A DNA stretch of 64,000 bases. Origin: Nannocystis punicea. Its GTDB lineage: Bacteria; Myxococcota_A; Polyangia; Nannocystales; Nannocystaceae. Of this stretch, positions 42,297 to 53,624 are shown piece after piece. Where the stretch lies: positions 12,855,501 to 12,919,500 of the forward strand of contig NZ_CP114040.1 in the NCBI RefSeq assembly GCF_026965555.1, given 5' to 3'. Each line of letters starts with the position of its first letter. The first letter of the stretch is position 1. Under the pieces are notes generated by a model. That model made no database searches. It was not told where the DNA came from and saw nothing but the letters and a program-made list of their open reading frames with translations. Position numbers and translations under genes: made by a program.

Positions 42297-43445
42297 TCAG
42301 ATGCCCTTGCGGCGGCCGCGGCCGAAGTGCCAGGCGGCGTTGAGGCCGATCTCGGTGGCGAAGGCGGGGCTGCCCGGGCTGCCGATGATGCCGAACTCTG
42401 CGTGGCCGCCGAGGCTCCAGCGCTCGTTGATCTTGCCGAGCACCATGGGGCCGCCGAGCAGCCAGCCGGCGAAGTTCACGTCGCGGAAGGTGCCGTGGGT
42501 GATGCCGACGCCGAGGCCGAGGCGCAGCGAGAACAGGCCGACGATGCGCTCGTTGCCGCCGCCGATCAGGAGGTTGCCCTCGGGGCCGATGTAGTGGGTG
42601 GCGAAGTCGTAGTGGACGAGGCCTTCCTGGCGGCCGCGGACGCCGCGGTAGTGCAGGCGCGGGCCGCCGCCGATGTAGCCGCGGTCGCGGGCGCCGAAGC
42701 GCTGGGAGGCGTGGACGCCGATGCCGAAGTGGCCGCCGTGGAAGTCGTCGCCCGGGTACATCAGAGAATAGCCGCCGAACAGGCGCAGGGCCCAGTCGGG
42801 CGGGCGCTTGGCGGACCTGGCCTCGGGGACAGGTGTGGGCTCGGGCGCGGAGGCGACGGCGCCTTCGGCGGGCAGGCTGTCCGCGCCCTCGGTGATGATG
42901 AAGCCGGCGCGGCGGTTGGTGGTCCAGATCTCCTGGCACTCGGCGAGCTTGTTGTCGGCGACGGTGTCCTCGGAGCGGTTGCGGCAGGCGGTCGGTTCGA
43001 CGCGCTCGGGCTGGCTCTCGCCGAAGCCGCGGGCCTCGAGGCGCTCGGCCGCGACGCCGCGGCGGACCAGCGCGGCGCGGAGCGACTTGGCGCGCAGGTC
43101 GGACAGCTCTTGATTGGACTTGGTGCTGCCGCGGCTGTCGGTGTGGCCCTCGATGCGGACCTTCACGTCCGGGTACTGCTTGAGGATCGCGGTGTAGCGG
43201 TCGAGGATGTCGTCGGAGCCGCCGCCTTTCAGCGCGGCCGAGCCGGTCTCGAACTCGATCTCGCCGTTCTCGTAGGCGAGCTTGTCGCCCTGGCGCACGA
43301 TCGTCACCGCCGAGGCGCGGACGATCGGCTTGTCGGCCGAGCCGTCCAGCGGCGGCGTGGACACGCTCAGCGAGGCCGAGGCCTTGCAACCGGCGAGGCC
43401 CGCGAGCGCGAGGACGACGACGAGGGGACGAGGAGGTCTGCGCAT
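42297..43445 (-). CDS. OmpA-family lipoprotein with C-terminal beta-barrel-like domain
   Basis: 382 residues from ATG 43445. Lipobox MRRPPRPLVVVLALAGLAGC, then an OmpA peptidoglycan-binding domain (IEFETGSAALKGGGSDDI, VRIEGHTDSRGSTKSNQELSDLRAKSLRAALV, ARGFGESQP). A Pro/Ala linker containing a 14-bp-type unit (42818-42831) follows, then about 170 residues of Gly-rich beta strands (FGIGVHASQRFG, HYIGPEGNLLIGGG, LRLGLGVGITHG) like an outer-membrane barrel ending. The order OmpA domain then barrel is unusual. It should link the outer membrane to peptidoglycan. Confidence 0.8.
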   Translation of the reverse strand: MRRPPRPLVVVLALAGLAGCKASASLSVSTPPLDGSADKPIVRASAVTIVRQGDKLAYENGEIEFETGSAALKGGGSDDILDRYTAILKQYPDVKVRIEGHTDSRGSTKSNQELSDLRAKSLRAALVRRGVAAERLEARGFGESQPERVEPTACRNRSEDTVADNKLAECQEIWTTNRRAGFIITEGADSLPAEGAVASAPEPTPVPEARSAKRPPDWALRLFGGYSLMYPGDDFHGGHFGIGVHASQRFGARDRGYIGGGPRLHYRGVRGRQEGLVHYDFATHYIGPEGNLLIGGGNERIVGLFSLRLGLGVGITHGTFRDVNFAGWLLGGPMVLGKINERWSLGGHAEFGIIGSPGSPAFATEIGLNAAWHFGRGRRKGI

Positions 43446-43486
43446 GCGCGGAAAATACACCACCGCCGCGCCGGCGAGCGACGAAC

Positions 43487-44563
43487 TCAAGGGCCGGTGA
43501 GGCGCTGGCGACCGGCGCGGGTGAGGCCGCAGACGAACAGCTCCATACGATTGCTGGGCAGCTGCGTGGCCTTGACCTCTTCCATGCCCATGGCGCCGAT
43601 CGAGGCGAGCAGGCGGGGGATGTGTCGGACGGCGCGCCAGTCGTCGAGCTTGAGGGTGAGGAGAACACCGTGAAGCGCGTGGCGGGGGCGGGCGGCGAGG
43701 CGGCGGGCGGTGATGAGGGCGACCTGCGGGGCGAGGTTCACGTCCATCAGCACCCAGTGCAGCGCGGTCGGCAGGTCGGCGCGCTGGACCATGCTCATCG
43801 GGCGGTGCAGGTGGATGAAGCGATTGTCGGCGGGGCCCCGGTAGTCGAGGACGACCGGGTCCATGAGCGCGGGGTCGATGCCGTAGACGGTGACGCCGCG
43901 GCGCAGCAGGGCGTAGCTGGCACCGCCGGGGGCGCTGCCGATCTCGACGGCGACGTCGCCGGCGCGCACCGGAGCGCCGGACCAGATCAGGGCCTCCTCG
44001 AGCTTGCGATAGGCCCGCGAGGGGGCCTCGGGCGGCATGTCGACGGCGATCCGCCCGCCCGGGAACGGCGAGTGGCCGGGGCCGTGGACGTGGTGGCCGA
44101 CCCACCACGGCTCGTCCTCGGCGACGATGACGTCGAGCACGCGGTCGCCGACGGCCGCGACCTCGCCCGGGAGCAGCGGGTGCTGTCCTTCGGGCCAGGC
44201 GGCGAGCAAGGCCGCGCGCACCTCGGCGGCGCGCGGGCCGTAGCGGAAGCCGTGCGGCTCCTCGCCGGGGCGGGTCACGTCGCGCTCCCACACGTGCAGG
44301 CGCACGGGCTGGCCTTCGGGACATGTCCCGGAGAGCATTGTGAAGACCTGCGCCGGGCCCTCCGCGGGGCCGAGCGAGGCGCCGAAGGCGCGGACGAACA
44401 CCGCCGGCAGCGGGGCGTCGGGGGCGACCGGCGAGGGCGACTTGAAGGTGACGAGGCCGGGCCGGCTGTAGGCGAAGCGGAGCTCGGGGCGCAGGGTCGC
44501 GAGCTCGGCCTTGACTGCCGGCTCGGCGCCGAGCTGGCACACGCAGAAGAGGAAGTGGGTCAC
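43487..44563 (-). CDS. RlmM-like ribose methyltransferase (FtsJ/RrmJ fold)
   Basis: 358 residues from GTG 44563. An N-terminal THUMP-like/ferredoxin region is followed by an FtsJ-type Rossmann methylase: RAYRKLEEALIW, the SAM loop VAVEIGSAPGGASYALL, LHWVLMDVNLAP and LLTLKLDDW, with RMELFVCGL. This K-D-K-E-type arrangement matches RlmM, which 2'-O-methylates 23S rRNA C2498. Inside are tandem 14-bp units at 44308-44335 (encoding GTCPEGQP) and a single copy at 44185-44198 (encoding AAWPEGQH). It is next to the fibrinogen-like lipoprotein gene, 7 bp apart. Confidence 0.75.
   Translation of the reverse strand: MTHFLFCVCQLGAEPAVKAELATLRPELRFAYSRPGLVTFKSPSPVAPDAPLPAVFVRAFGASLGPAEGPAQVFTMLSGTCPEGQPVRLHVWERDVTRPGEEPHGFRYGPRAAEVRAALLAAWPEGQHPLLPGEVAAVGDRVLDVIVAEDEPWWVGHHVHGPGHSPFPGGRIAVDMPPEAPSRAYRKLEEALIWSGAPVRAGDVAVEIGSAPGGASYALLRRGVTVYGIDPALMDPVVLDYRGPADNRFIHLHRPMSMVQRADLPTALHWVLMDVNLAPQVALITARRLAARPRHALHGVLLTLKLDDWRAVRHIPRLLASIGAMGMEEVKATQLPSNRMELFVCGLTRAGRQRLTGP
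44308..44335. repeat. Two tandem 14-bp palindromic units inside the RlmM-like gene
   Basis: Units 44308-44321 (tggccttcgggaca) and 44322-44335 (tgtcccggagagca) abut. Read on the minus strand they give MLSGTCPEGQP. A single copy, tgtccttcgggcca, is 110 bp away at 44185-44198. Confidence 0.6.
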
Positions 44564-44570
44564 GCGGGCG

Positions 44571-45518
44571 CTACTTGACGAACACGGTGACGGCGCGGAG
44601 GCCCCACGACTCGTCCTCGATCGGCTCGTCGAGGTTGCTGGTGAAGCTCAGGGCGATCGCGTCGCCGTCGTGGGCGGCCGCGTTGGTGCTCACCGGGAGC
44701 AGGCCGTCGGGGGACTCGCCGTCGCCGCAGACGTCGCTCTCCTGGTTGCAGCTGAACGACGAGGCCGCGTCGCACAGCTGCGTGAAGATCTCCGTGTCGC
44801 CCAGCTTGATGATCAGCTGCTCGCCGGTGAAGGCGTCCCACGAGTCCATGATCACCGCCTCGGCGTTCACGCGCAGCTCGGTGTGCGGGACGGACGCGGC
44901 GGTGGCCGCGAGCGCGAGCACGTCGCCGGTGCCGAACGGGCCCATCATGGCGCCGAATTCGCCGCACTCGCCCTCGACCACCGGGTCCCAGGTGCCGCGC
45001 GAGTCGGCGAGGACCTGCGTCCACCCCGGGCTGTCGGGCTCCATGTCGCAGACGAAGTCGGCGGCCTGGCCGTCGCCGTCGGGGTCGAGCGGGTAGGTGC
45101 CGCTCGGCAGGTCGGGCTTGGCCTCGTGCAGGGCGAGGCAGCTGGCGAGCAGCGGGGCGCAGGTGCCGGCGTCGCAATTGCCCGACTTGCAGTCGCTGTT
45201 GTCGACGCAGGCGGCGTCGCTGTCGCACGGGCCGCAGGTGCCGCCGCCGCAGTCGACGTCGGTCTCTTCGTTGTTCTTCTCGCCGTCGGCGCAGCCCTCC
45301 GGAGCGTCGGTGGTGCTGGTCGACAGCGTGTCCGAGGTCATCACCGAATTCGTCGTGGTCGGCTCGGTGACGCCGGTGGCGGTGTCGGGCTCGCCGCTCG
45401 AGCTGGTGTCGGTCGGGTCCTCGGTGTCGGTGTTCCCCTGGACGGCCGGGTCGACGCAGCCGAGGAGGAGCCCGGGCAAGACCAGGGTGGTGACGAAGAG
45501 ACAGGTCTTGGAGGACAT
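44571..45518 (-). CDS. Fibrinogen-C-like lipoprotein with Cys-rich ETDVDCGG module
   Basis: 315 residues from ATG 45518. Lipobox MSSKTCLFVTTLVLPGLLLGC, Ser/Thr linker, then the module CADGEKNNEETDVDCGG through CVDNSDCKSGNCDAGTC. The C-terminal part, SGTYPLDPDGDGQAADFVCDM followed by PGWTQVLADSRG, resembles fibrinogen/collagen C-terminal domains (CDM...GGWT). It is likely a surface adhesion or carbohydrate-recognition protein. The ETDVDCGG module recurs in the truncated lipoprotein at the window's end. The start codon itself lies in a 14-bp-type unit (45504-45517), so the repeat supplies the first residues. Confidence 0.75.
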   Translation of the reverse strand: MSSKTCLFVTTLVLPGLLLGCVDPAVQGNTDTEDPTDTSSSGEPDTATGVTEPTTTNSVMTSDTLSTSTTDAPEGCADGEKNNEETDVDCGGGTCGPCDSDAACVDNSDCKSGNCDAGTCAPLLASCLALHEAKPDLPSGTYPLDPDGDGQAADFVCDMEPDSPGWTQVLADSRGTWDPVVEGECGEFGAMMGPFGTGDVLALAATAASVPHTELRVNAEAVIMDSWDAFTGEQLIIKLGDTEIFTQLCDAASSFSCNQESDVCGDGESPDGLLPVSTNAAAHDGDAIALSFTSNLDEPIEDESWGLRAVTVFVK

Positions 45519-45523
45519 GTGGC

Positions 45524-46486
45524 TCAGTGCTCGTTCAGGAAGCGGTGCGCGTCGACCGAGGTGTCGACCCAGCGGATTGTGCCAGTCTTGCTGCGGATGG
45601 CCAGGCTCTGGAGGTGCATGCGATCGCCGATCCGCCGCACACCTTTCAGCAGGGGGCCCCCGGTGACTCCGGTGGCGACGAAGATGACGTCGCCGCGGAC
45701 CAAATCCTCGACGCCGAACACCCGATCGGGGTCTTTGTGCCCCATGGCGATGGCCCGCTTGCGTTCGTCGTCGGAGCGGAACACCAGCTTGCCGACGAAC
45801 TCGCCGCCCATGCAGTGGATCGCCGCGGCCCCGAGCACGCCCTCGGGCGCGCCGCCGATGCCGTAGACCATGTCGATGCCGCTCTTGGGGATGCACGTGG
45901 CGACCACCGGCGCGACGTCGCCGTCGGTGATCAGGTGGATCCGCGCGCCGGCCTCACGCAGCTCGGTGACCAGGTTCTCGTGGCGCGGCCGGTCGAGCAC
46001 GACGACGGTGAGCTCGTCGGGCCGCCGACCCTTGGCGGCGGCGAGGGTGTAGAGGTTGTCGCGCGGCGACTTCGACAGCGAGATCTTGCCGCGACCCTCG
46101 GGGCCGCAGGCGATCTTCATCATGTAACAGTCGGGCGCGTTGAGCAGGAGGCCGCGGTCGGTCACCGCGAGGACGGTGATCGCGCCGGGCAAGCCGTTGG
46201 CGCACAGGTTGGTGCCCTCGAGCGGGTCGACGGCGATGTCGACCTCGGGCAGCGTCGGGTCGGAGGGGCCGACCTTTTCGCCGATGTAGAGCATCGGCGC
46301 CTCGTCGCGCTCGCCCTCGCCGATGACGATGGTGCCGCGCGCCGCGACGCGCTCGAACGCCTCGCGCATGGCCTTGACCGCGGCCGCGTCGGCGCCGTTG
46401 CGGTCGCCGCGGCCGATCATGGTCGAGGCGGCGATCGCTGCCGCCTCGGTGACGCGGGTGTACTCGAGGACGAGGGTGCGGTCCAT
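45524..46486 (-). CDS. glpX: Class II fructose-1,6-bisphosphatase
   Basis: 320 residues of the GlpX family, hydrolysing fructose 1,6-bisphosphate to fructose 6-phosphate in gluconeogenesis. Key motifs: AAAIAASTMIGRGDRNGAD, IGEGERDEAPMLYIGE (metal Glu/Asp), DIAVDPLEGTNLCANG (Asp-Pro-Leu-Glu-Gly-Thr), and YGIGGAPEGVLGAAAIHCMGG. Full length and intact. ATG 46486 is one base after the thioesterase gene, so the pair is an operon. It needs divalent metal and is usually Li-insensitive in this family. Confidence 0.95.
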   Translation of the reverse strand: MDRTLVLEYTRVTEAAAIAASTMIGRGDRNGADAAAVKAMREAFERVAARGTIVIGEGERDEAPMLYIGEKVGPSDPTLPEVDIAVDPLEGTNLCANGLPGAITVLAVTDRGLLLNAPDCYMMKIACGPEGRGKISLSKSPRDNLYTLAAAKGRRPDELTVVVLDRPRHENLVTELREAGARIHLITDGDVAPVVATCIPKSGIDMVYGIGGAPEGVLGAAAIHCMGGEFVGKLVFRSDDERKRAIAMGHKDPDRVFGVEDLVRGDVIFVATGVTGGPLLKGVRRIGDRMHLQSLAIRSKTGTIRWVDTSVDAHRFLNEH

Positions 46487-46487
46487 G

Positions 46488-46976
46488 TCAGTCGTCTCCT
46501 TCGGGCTCGGGGGTCAGATTGGCGAGGGCGGCCCGCAAGGGGCCAGGAAAACGCGCCGGCCGCCCATCGGCGCGGGCGATACAGCAGTGGCAGGTCTCGG
46601 CGAAGGCGATGGTCAGCGGCTGTTCGAGGCCCCTGCGATCGCCCGGCGCGACGAGGACCTGGTAGCCGAGGATGAGCCGCGCGTAGCCGATCTCGACCAC
46701 GCCGACCATGACCGACAGGATGTCGTCGTACCGCGCCGGCGAGAGGTAGCTGATCTGCAAGTCGGTCAGCGGCAAGGCGTAACCCGCCGCCTCGACGTCG
46801 GCGTAGGTCTGCCCGGCGTCGCGCATGAACTCGACCCGCGCCGCCTCGAGATAGCGGGCGTAGGTGCCGTGGTACACGACTCCCATCTGGTCGGTGTCGG
46901 CGTAGATGACCCGCAACTTGACGCCGAGCCGTAGCTCTCGAGCAGGCGAACGGGTGAGCCGGGGAGTGCGCGCCAT
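46488..46976 (-). CDS. YbgC-like acyl-CoA thioesterase (4HBT family)
   Basis: 162 residues from ATG 46976. The hot-dog domain begins with VIYADTDQMGVVYHGTYARYLEAAR, containing the catalytic Asp of 4-hydroxybenzoyl-CoA thioesterases, then LPLTDLQISYLSPARYDDIL and AFAETCHCCIARADGRPARFP. The start codon is set just before the Arg-rich lead RTPRLTRSPARELRLGVKLRV. It should hydrolyse short-chain acyl-CoA. Co-oriented with glpX, one base apart. Upstream, 46977-47545 is non-coding apart from a tandem repeat pair. Confidence 0.85.
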   Translation of the reverse strand: MARTPRLTRSPARELRLGVKLRVIYADTDQMGVVYHGTYARYLEAARVEFMRDAGQTYADVEAAGYALPLTDLQISYLSPARYDDILSVMVGVVEIGYARLILGYQVLVAPGDRRGLEQPLTIAFAETCHCCIARADGRPARFPGPLRAALANLTPEPEGDD

Positions 46977-47422
46977 GACGAGCGGCGCGAGGGTAAACCG
47001 CCCGGCCCACGAGCGGGACCGCCCGGGACGTGAGTCGGGTCGCGTGCGAGCGCGACGGCAGAATTTCTTTAGAAAAGGGAAAAACGACTGGAACGGCGAC
47101 CGAGCGGCCATTTGCGGCCGGGCTTGCGAGGAATTCGCGACGCACGACCGCGGGTCGCGGGCGGGAGCTGTCGCGGCCGACGCCCGAGCGGACGCGGTGC
47201 TCGCCGAGGACCGACGACCTCGACGCCGCGCCGGCCGCCCGCTCGCGGCTCAGGCCGGCCGCTCGCGCCGCCTCGCGGGGAAGATTTCTACAACGGGCGA
47301 GTGGATCGCGGGGATCGTGGAGGATGCTCTCCGCGAGCTCCGTGCACTCCGAGCAATGCGCGGTGATGGGATGAATCGCTGCTCGACGGCGGGTGGCGGC
47401 CATAATGGCTTGATCTTCGAGA

Positions 47423-47450
47423 TGTCTATAAGGACATGTTTTTTTAGACA
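47423..47450. repeat. Two tandem 14-bp palindromic units in a divergent intergenic region
   Basis: Unit 47423-47436 is perfect and is followed directly by a T-rich unit 47437-47450 (TGTTT-TTTT-AGACA). They are 96 bp before the esterase start and may affect its transcription. The rest of 46977-47545 is otherwise featureless except an AT-rich stretch near 47050-47090. Confidence 0.75.
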
Positions 47451-47545
47451 GATGATCGCGTTGGCCGTGAAGCCGCGGCGGCGGGCCTGGGCGGTCCCGC
47501 CTGGTCGACGGGCGGGCCTGCGCGGTGTATTCTCGCGGCGCCGAC

Positions 47546-48583
47546 ATGCCGATCCACAACTACGCCCAGCCGCGCGGCACCACAGTCACCGTCGAGATCG
47601 ATTCGCCAGCGCTGGCGGCCAACGTGGTCGGCGACCCGTCGTCGCGGGCCGTGGCGGTGTATCTGCCCGCCGGCTACGACCGCGGCAACGAGCGCTATCC
47701 GATCTTCGTCGACCTCGCGGGCTACAGCAGCTCGGGGCTCAAGCGGCTCGGGTGGACCGGGTTCGGCGAGTCGATGCCGCAGCGGCTCGACCGGCTGATC
47801 GCCAGCGGGGCGATGGGGCCGGTGATCGGCGTGTTCCCCGACTGCTTCACGGCGCTGGGCGGCAATCAGTACATCAACTCGAGCGCGCTCGGCCGGTGGG
47901 AGGACTTCCTCGCCGACGAGCTGCCGGCGCGGCTGGAGCGCGAGTTTCGCGTCAAGCCGGGGCGCGCGGGGCGGGCGCTGTTCGGCCACTCGAGCGGCGG
48001 CTACGGGGCGCTGGTCCACGGCATGCGCCGCGCCGACGCGTGGGGGGCGGTCGGCTGTCACGCCGGCGACTGCAACTTCGACCTGGTCTATCGGCCAGAT
48101 TTTCCCAAGCTGGTGTCCGCGCTGGCGCGCCACGGCGGGGTCGAAGGTTTTTTAAAGACGTTCGCGGCCTCGCCGAAGTGGGGCGGCGGCGACCACCTGC
48201 CGCTGATGCTGCTGGCGATGGCGGCCACGTACGACCCCGACCCGACGGCGTTCATGGGCGTGCGGCTGCCGGTCGACCTGCACACGTGCGAGCTCGACGC
48301 CGAGGCGTGGGCCCGGTGGTTGCGCTGGGACCCGCTGCGCATGGTCGAGGCGCCGGAGGTGCAGGCCAACCTGCGCCGGCTCCACGGTCTGTTCATCGAC
48401 GCGGGCTCGCGCGACCAGTTCCTCGCGCACTTCGGCGCGCGCGCGCTGGTGCGGCGGCTGTCGGCGCACGGCATCCCGCACGTGTACGAGGAGTTCCCCG
48501 ACGACCACTCGAACACCAGCTACCGCCTCGACGTGTCGCTGCCCTACCTGTGGCGCGCGCTCGACGGGGCCGGCCCCGGGTAG
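47546..48583 (+). CDS. Alpha/beta-hydrolase esterase (esterase D/Fes-like)
   Basis: 345 residues from ATG 47546. The nucleophile elbow is FGHSSGGYGALVHGM, and a C-terminal catalytic His is in PDDHSNTSYR, with oxyanion-loop residues in FVDLAGYSSSGLK. The layout is like esterase-D/trehalose-mycolyltransferase-type hydrolases that act on ester-linked substrates. No signal peptide is visible. The short linker to the next gene (14 bp) suggests an operon with the metallopeptidase. Confidence 0.8.
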   Translation: MPIHNYAQPRGTTVTVEIDSPALAANVVGDPSSRAVAVYLPAGYDRGNERYPIFVDLAGYSSSGLKRLGWTGFGESMPQRLDRLIASGAMGPVIGVFPDCFTALGGNQYINSSALGRWEDFLADELPARLEREFRVKPGRAGRALFGHSSGGYGALVHGMRRADAWGAVGCHAGDCNFDLVYRPDFPKLVSALARHGGVEGFLKTFAASPKWGGGDHLPLMLLAMAATYDPDPTAFMGVRLPVDLHTCELDAEAWARWLRWDPLRMVEAPEVQANLRRLHGLFIDAGSRDQFLAHFGARALVRRLSAHGIPHVYEEFPDDHSNTSYRLDVSLPYLWRALDGAGPG

Positions 48584-48597
48584 TATCCTGCGGGCCC

Positions 48598-50366
<1,769 letters not shown>

Positions 50367-50370
<4 letters not shown>

Positions 50371-52958
50371 CCGCCGCCGACAACATCGTCGCCGGCCCGC
50401 GCAGCCTGCGGGAGTTCGCGGCCAAGCTGATCGAGCAGCCCGACAAGAGCACCTCGTCGGACGCGATCCTCGAGTGTTTTTTGGATTGGGTCACCGAGAC
50501 CGGGCTCGAGCTGTACCCGGCGCAGGAGGAGGCGATCCTCGAGCTCCTGGCCGGCAAGCACGTGGTGCTCAACACGCCGACCGGCTCGGGCAAGTCGCTG
50601 GTGGCGACCGCGATGCACCTGGCGGCGGTGGCCCGCCGGCGCCGCAGCGTGTACACGAGCCCGATCAAGGCGCTGGTCAGCGAGAAGTTCTTCGCGCTGT
50701 GCCGCGAGTTCGGGCCGGACCGCGTCGGCATGATGACCGGCGACGCGAGCGTCAACCGCGACGCGCCGATCCTCTGCTGCACGGCGGAGATCCTCGCCAA
50801 CATGGCGCTGCGCGACGGGCGGATGGCGCCGGTCGACGACGCGGTGCTCGACGAGTTCCATTATTACGGGGACCGCGATCGCGGGATGGCCTGGCAGATC
50901 CCGCTGCTGGCGCTGCCGTACACGACGTTTTTGTTGATGTCGGCGACGCTCGGCGACACGACCAAGGTCGAGGACGGGCTCAAGCGGCTGACCAAGCAGG
51001 AGGTCGCGGTGGTGCGCTCGGCGACCCGGCCGGTGCCGCTCGACTTCGAGTACCGCGAGTCGCCGCTGCACGAGACGATCGGCTACCTGCTCGACCGCGG
51101 GCGCGCGCCGATCTACATCGTCAGCTTCACCCAGCGCGAGGCCGCCGAGGAGGCGCAGAACCTGATGAGCACGAACCTGTGCTCGCGCGAGGAGAAGGCG
51201 GCGATCGCCGAGGCGATGGCGGGGTTCCGCTTCGACACGCCGTACGGCAAGGAGATCCAGGGCTACCTCAAGCACGGGGTGGGGGTGCACCACGCGGGGC
51301 TGTTGCCGAAGTACCGCCTGCTGGTCGAAAAGCTGGCGCAGCAGGGCAAGCTGCGGGTGATCTGCGGCACCGACACGCTCGGGGTCGGGGTCAACATCCC
51401 GATCCGCACGGTGCTGTTCACCAAGCTGTGCAAGTACGACGGCGAGCAGACGCGGATCCTCGGGGCCCGCGACTTCAAGCAGATCGCCGGGCGGGCCGGG
51501 CGCAAGGGCTTCGACGATCACGGCTACGTGGTGTGCCAGGCGCCGGAGCACGTGATCGAGAACAAGCGGCTCGAGGCCAAGGCGGCGGCCGACCCGAAGA
51601 AGAAGAAGTTCGTGCGCCGGCAGCCGCCCGAGAAGGGGTATGTCCCCTGGGACAGGTCGACGTTCGAGAAGCTGTTAGGCCGCGACCCGGAGCCGCTGCA
51701 GTCGCGGTTCGTGGTGTCGTTCGGGATGATCTTGAGCCTGATCCAGTCGCCGGCCAACACCAACGCGTGGGGCGGCGGCTACCGCCGGCTGGTCGAGCTG
51801 ATCGCGGCGGCGCACGACGAGGCGCGGGCCAAGACCCGTCACCGGCGCGAGGCGGCGACGCTGTTCCGGGCGCTGCGCAAGGCGGGGATCGTCAAGCTGG
51901 TGCCGCTCGACGCGCGCAAGGACGGCGGGGGCGGCCGCGCGGTCCGGCTCGACGAGCACCTGCAGAAGGACTTCTCGCTCCACCACACGCTGTCGCTGTA
52001 CCTGCTCGACACGCTCGGCCGCGTGCCGCAGGACTCGCCGACCTACGCGCTCGACGTGGTGTCGCTGGTCGAGTCGCTGCTCGAGAACCCGCAGGTGGTG
52101 CTGCAGGCGCAGGAGCACCGCGCCCGCTCGGAGAAGATCGGCGAGCTCAAGGCGGCCGGCGTCGAGTACGAGGAGCGGATGGCGGAGCTCGAGAAGGTCT
52201 CGTACCCCAAGCCGCTGGCCGACTTCATCTACGACACGTTCAACGAGTTCTCGGCGGTGCACCCGTGGGTCGGGCAGGAGAACATCCGCCCGAAGTCGGT
52301 GGTCCGCGACATGGTCGAGCGCTACGTCGCGTTCAACGACTACGTCAAGGAGTACGGGCTGCAGCGCAGCGAGGGCGTGCTGCTGCGCTACTTGATGCAG
52401 GCCTACAAGCTCCTCGTGCAGACGGTGCCCGACGCGGCCAAGACCGACGAGGTGCACGACGTGATCGGCTTCCTGCGGGCGATGTTCGAGCACGTCGACA
52501 CCAGCCTCCTGCAGGAGTGGGAGCGCATGCTGCACCCGCCGGTGTCGGAGGGCGAAGCCGCGCCCGTCGGGCCGCGCGATCTGTCGGCCGATCCCAAGGC
52601 GTTCGCGGCGCGCGTGCGCGCGGAGATGCACGCGCTGGTGCGCGCGCTCGCCGAGCGCGACTGGGAGGACGCGGCGGTCGGCACGCGCGCAGACCTTGAG
52701 GACCCGTGGACCCCCGAGCGGTTCGCCCAGGCGATGGCCGAGTACTACGCCGAGTACCCGACGCTGCGCTTCGACCACGGGGCGCGGTTCCCCAAGTACA
52801 CGCGCATCGAGCCGGTCGCCGACCAGGTCTGGCGGGTCACGCAGGTGCTCGTCGACCCCGAGGAGGACAACCTGTGGCACATCGAGGGCGAGGTCGACCT
52901 GCGCGGTGACGGCTTCCCCGAGGGTCCGCTGGTGAAGGTGCGTGCGATCGCGGTGTGA
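50367..52958 (+). CDS. Ski2-like DEAD/DEAH RNA helicase (DUF3516 type)
   Basis: 863 residues from GTG 50367 overlapping the peptidase stop. Superfamily 2 motifs are all present: Q-motif AQEEAILELL, Walker A TPTGSGKSLVA, the DEAD-box equivalent VLDEFHYYGD, motif III MSATLGD, and motifs V/VI DTLGVGVNIPIRTV and QIAGRAGRKG. The C-terminal DUF3516-like region contains EKGYVPWDRSTFEKLLGRDPEPLQSRF. It probably unwinds structured RNA or RNA-DNA hybrids. A perfect 14-bp unit at 51641-51654 encodes YVPWDR at a position where homologues usually have a similar GxVxW sequence, so the protein is not disrupted. Confidence 0.85.
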
Positions 52959-53069
52959 GTCTCGGCGCGACATTCGCTCCGTGTCACCCCGCCCGTCCCC
53001 GCGTTGCCCCGGGCCCGCTGTTTGACCGACACTCGAGCAGGGCGCCGGCGCGTCCGCGGAGGCGACAGG

Positions 53070-53624
53070 ATGTACGGTCTCGTCAACAAGGCGGTCGAAG
53101 ATCTGGTGTGCTCCCACTACGGCGAGCACACGTGGGCGCAGATCCAGGCGCGCGCCGGGGTGCAGGCGCCGGGCTTCGTGTCGATGGAGACCTACCCCGA
53201 CGAGCTGACCTACAAGCTCGTCGACGCCGCCAGCGAGGTGCTCGGAGCGCCGATCGACGTGGTGCTCGAGGCGGTCGGCGAGCACTGGATCCTGTTCACC
53301 GCGCGCCACGGCTACGGTGAGCTGCTGCCGATGTTCGGCGCGACGCTGCGCGAGTTCGTGGCCAACCTCGACAACATGCACGCGCGCGTCGGCCTCAGCT
53401 TCGCCAAGCTGCGGCCGCCGAGCTTCGTGGTCCGCGAGGCCGGGCCGCAGGCGCTCGAGCTCGAGTATCACTCGAGCCGCGAGGGGCTGGCGCCGATGGT
53501 GGTCGGCCTGCTCAAGGGCCTGGCGCGGACCTTCGCCGAGGACATCGCGGTCGAGCACGTGCACGGCCGCGAGCGCGGCGGGTTCGACCTGTTTCGCCTC
53601 GAACTCCAACCGGCGGCGGCGTGA
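53070..53624 (+). CDS. H-NOX haem sensor protein
   Basis: 184 residues forming a haem-nitric oxide/oxygen-binding domain. The proximal haem ligand is His104 (NLDNMHARVG) and the porphyrin-propionate motif is Y133-x-S135-x-R137 in LEYHSSREGL. It should sense NO (or O2) and pass the signal to the kinase whose gene overlaps its stop by 4 bp. ATG at 53070; upstream in-frame sequence is not protein-like. No distal-pocket Tyr can be positioned confidently, so NO rather than O2 selectivity is only a guess. Confidence 0.9.
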   Translation: MYGLVNKAVEDLVCSHYGEHTWAQIQARAGVQAPGFVSMETYPDELTYKLVDAASEVLGAPIDVVLEAVGEHWILFTARHGYGELLPMFGATLREFVANLDNMHARVGLSFAKLRPPSFVVREAGPQALELEYHSSREGLAPMVVGLLKGLARTFAEDIAVEHVHGRERGGFDLFRLELQPAAA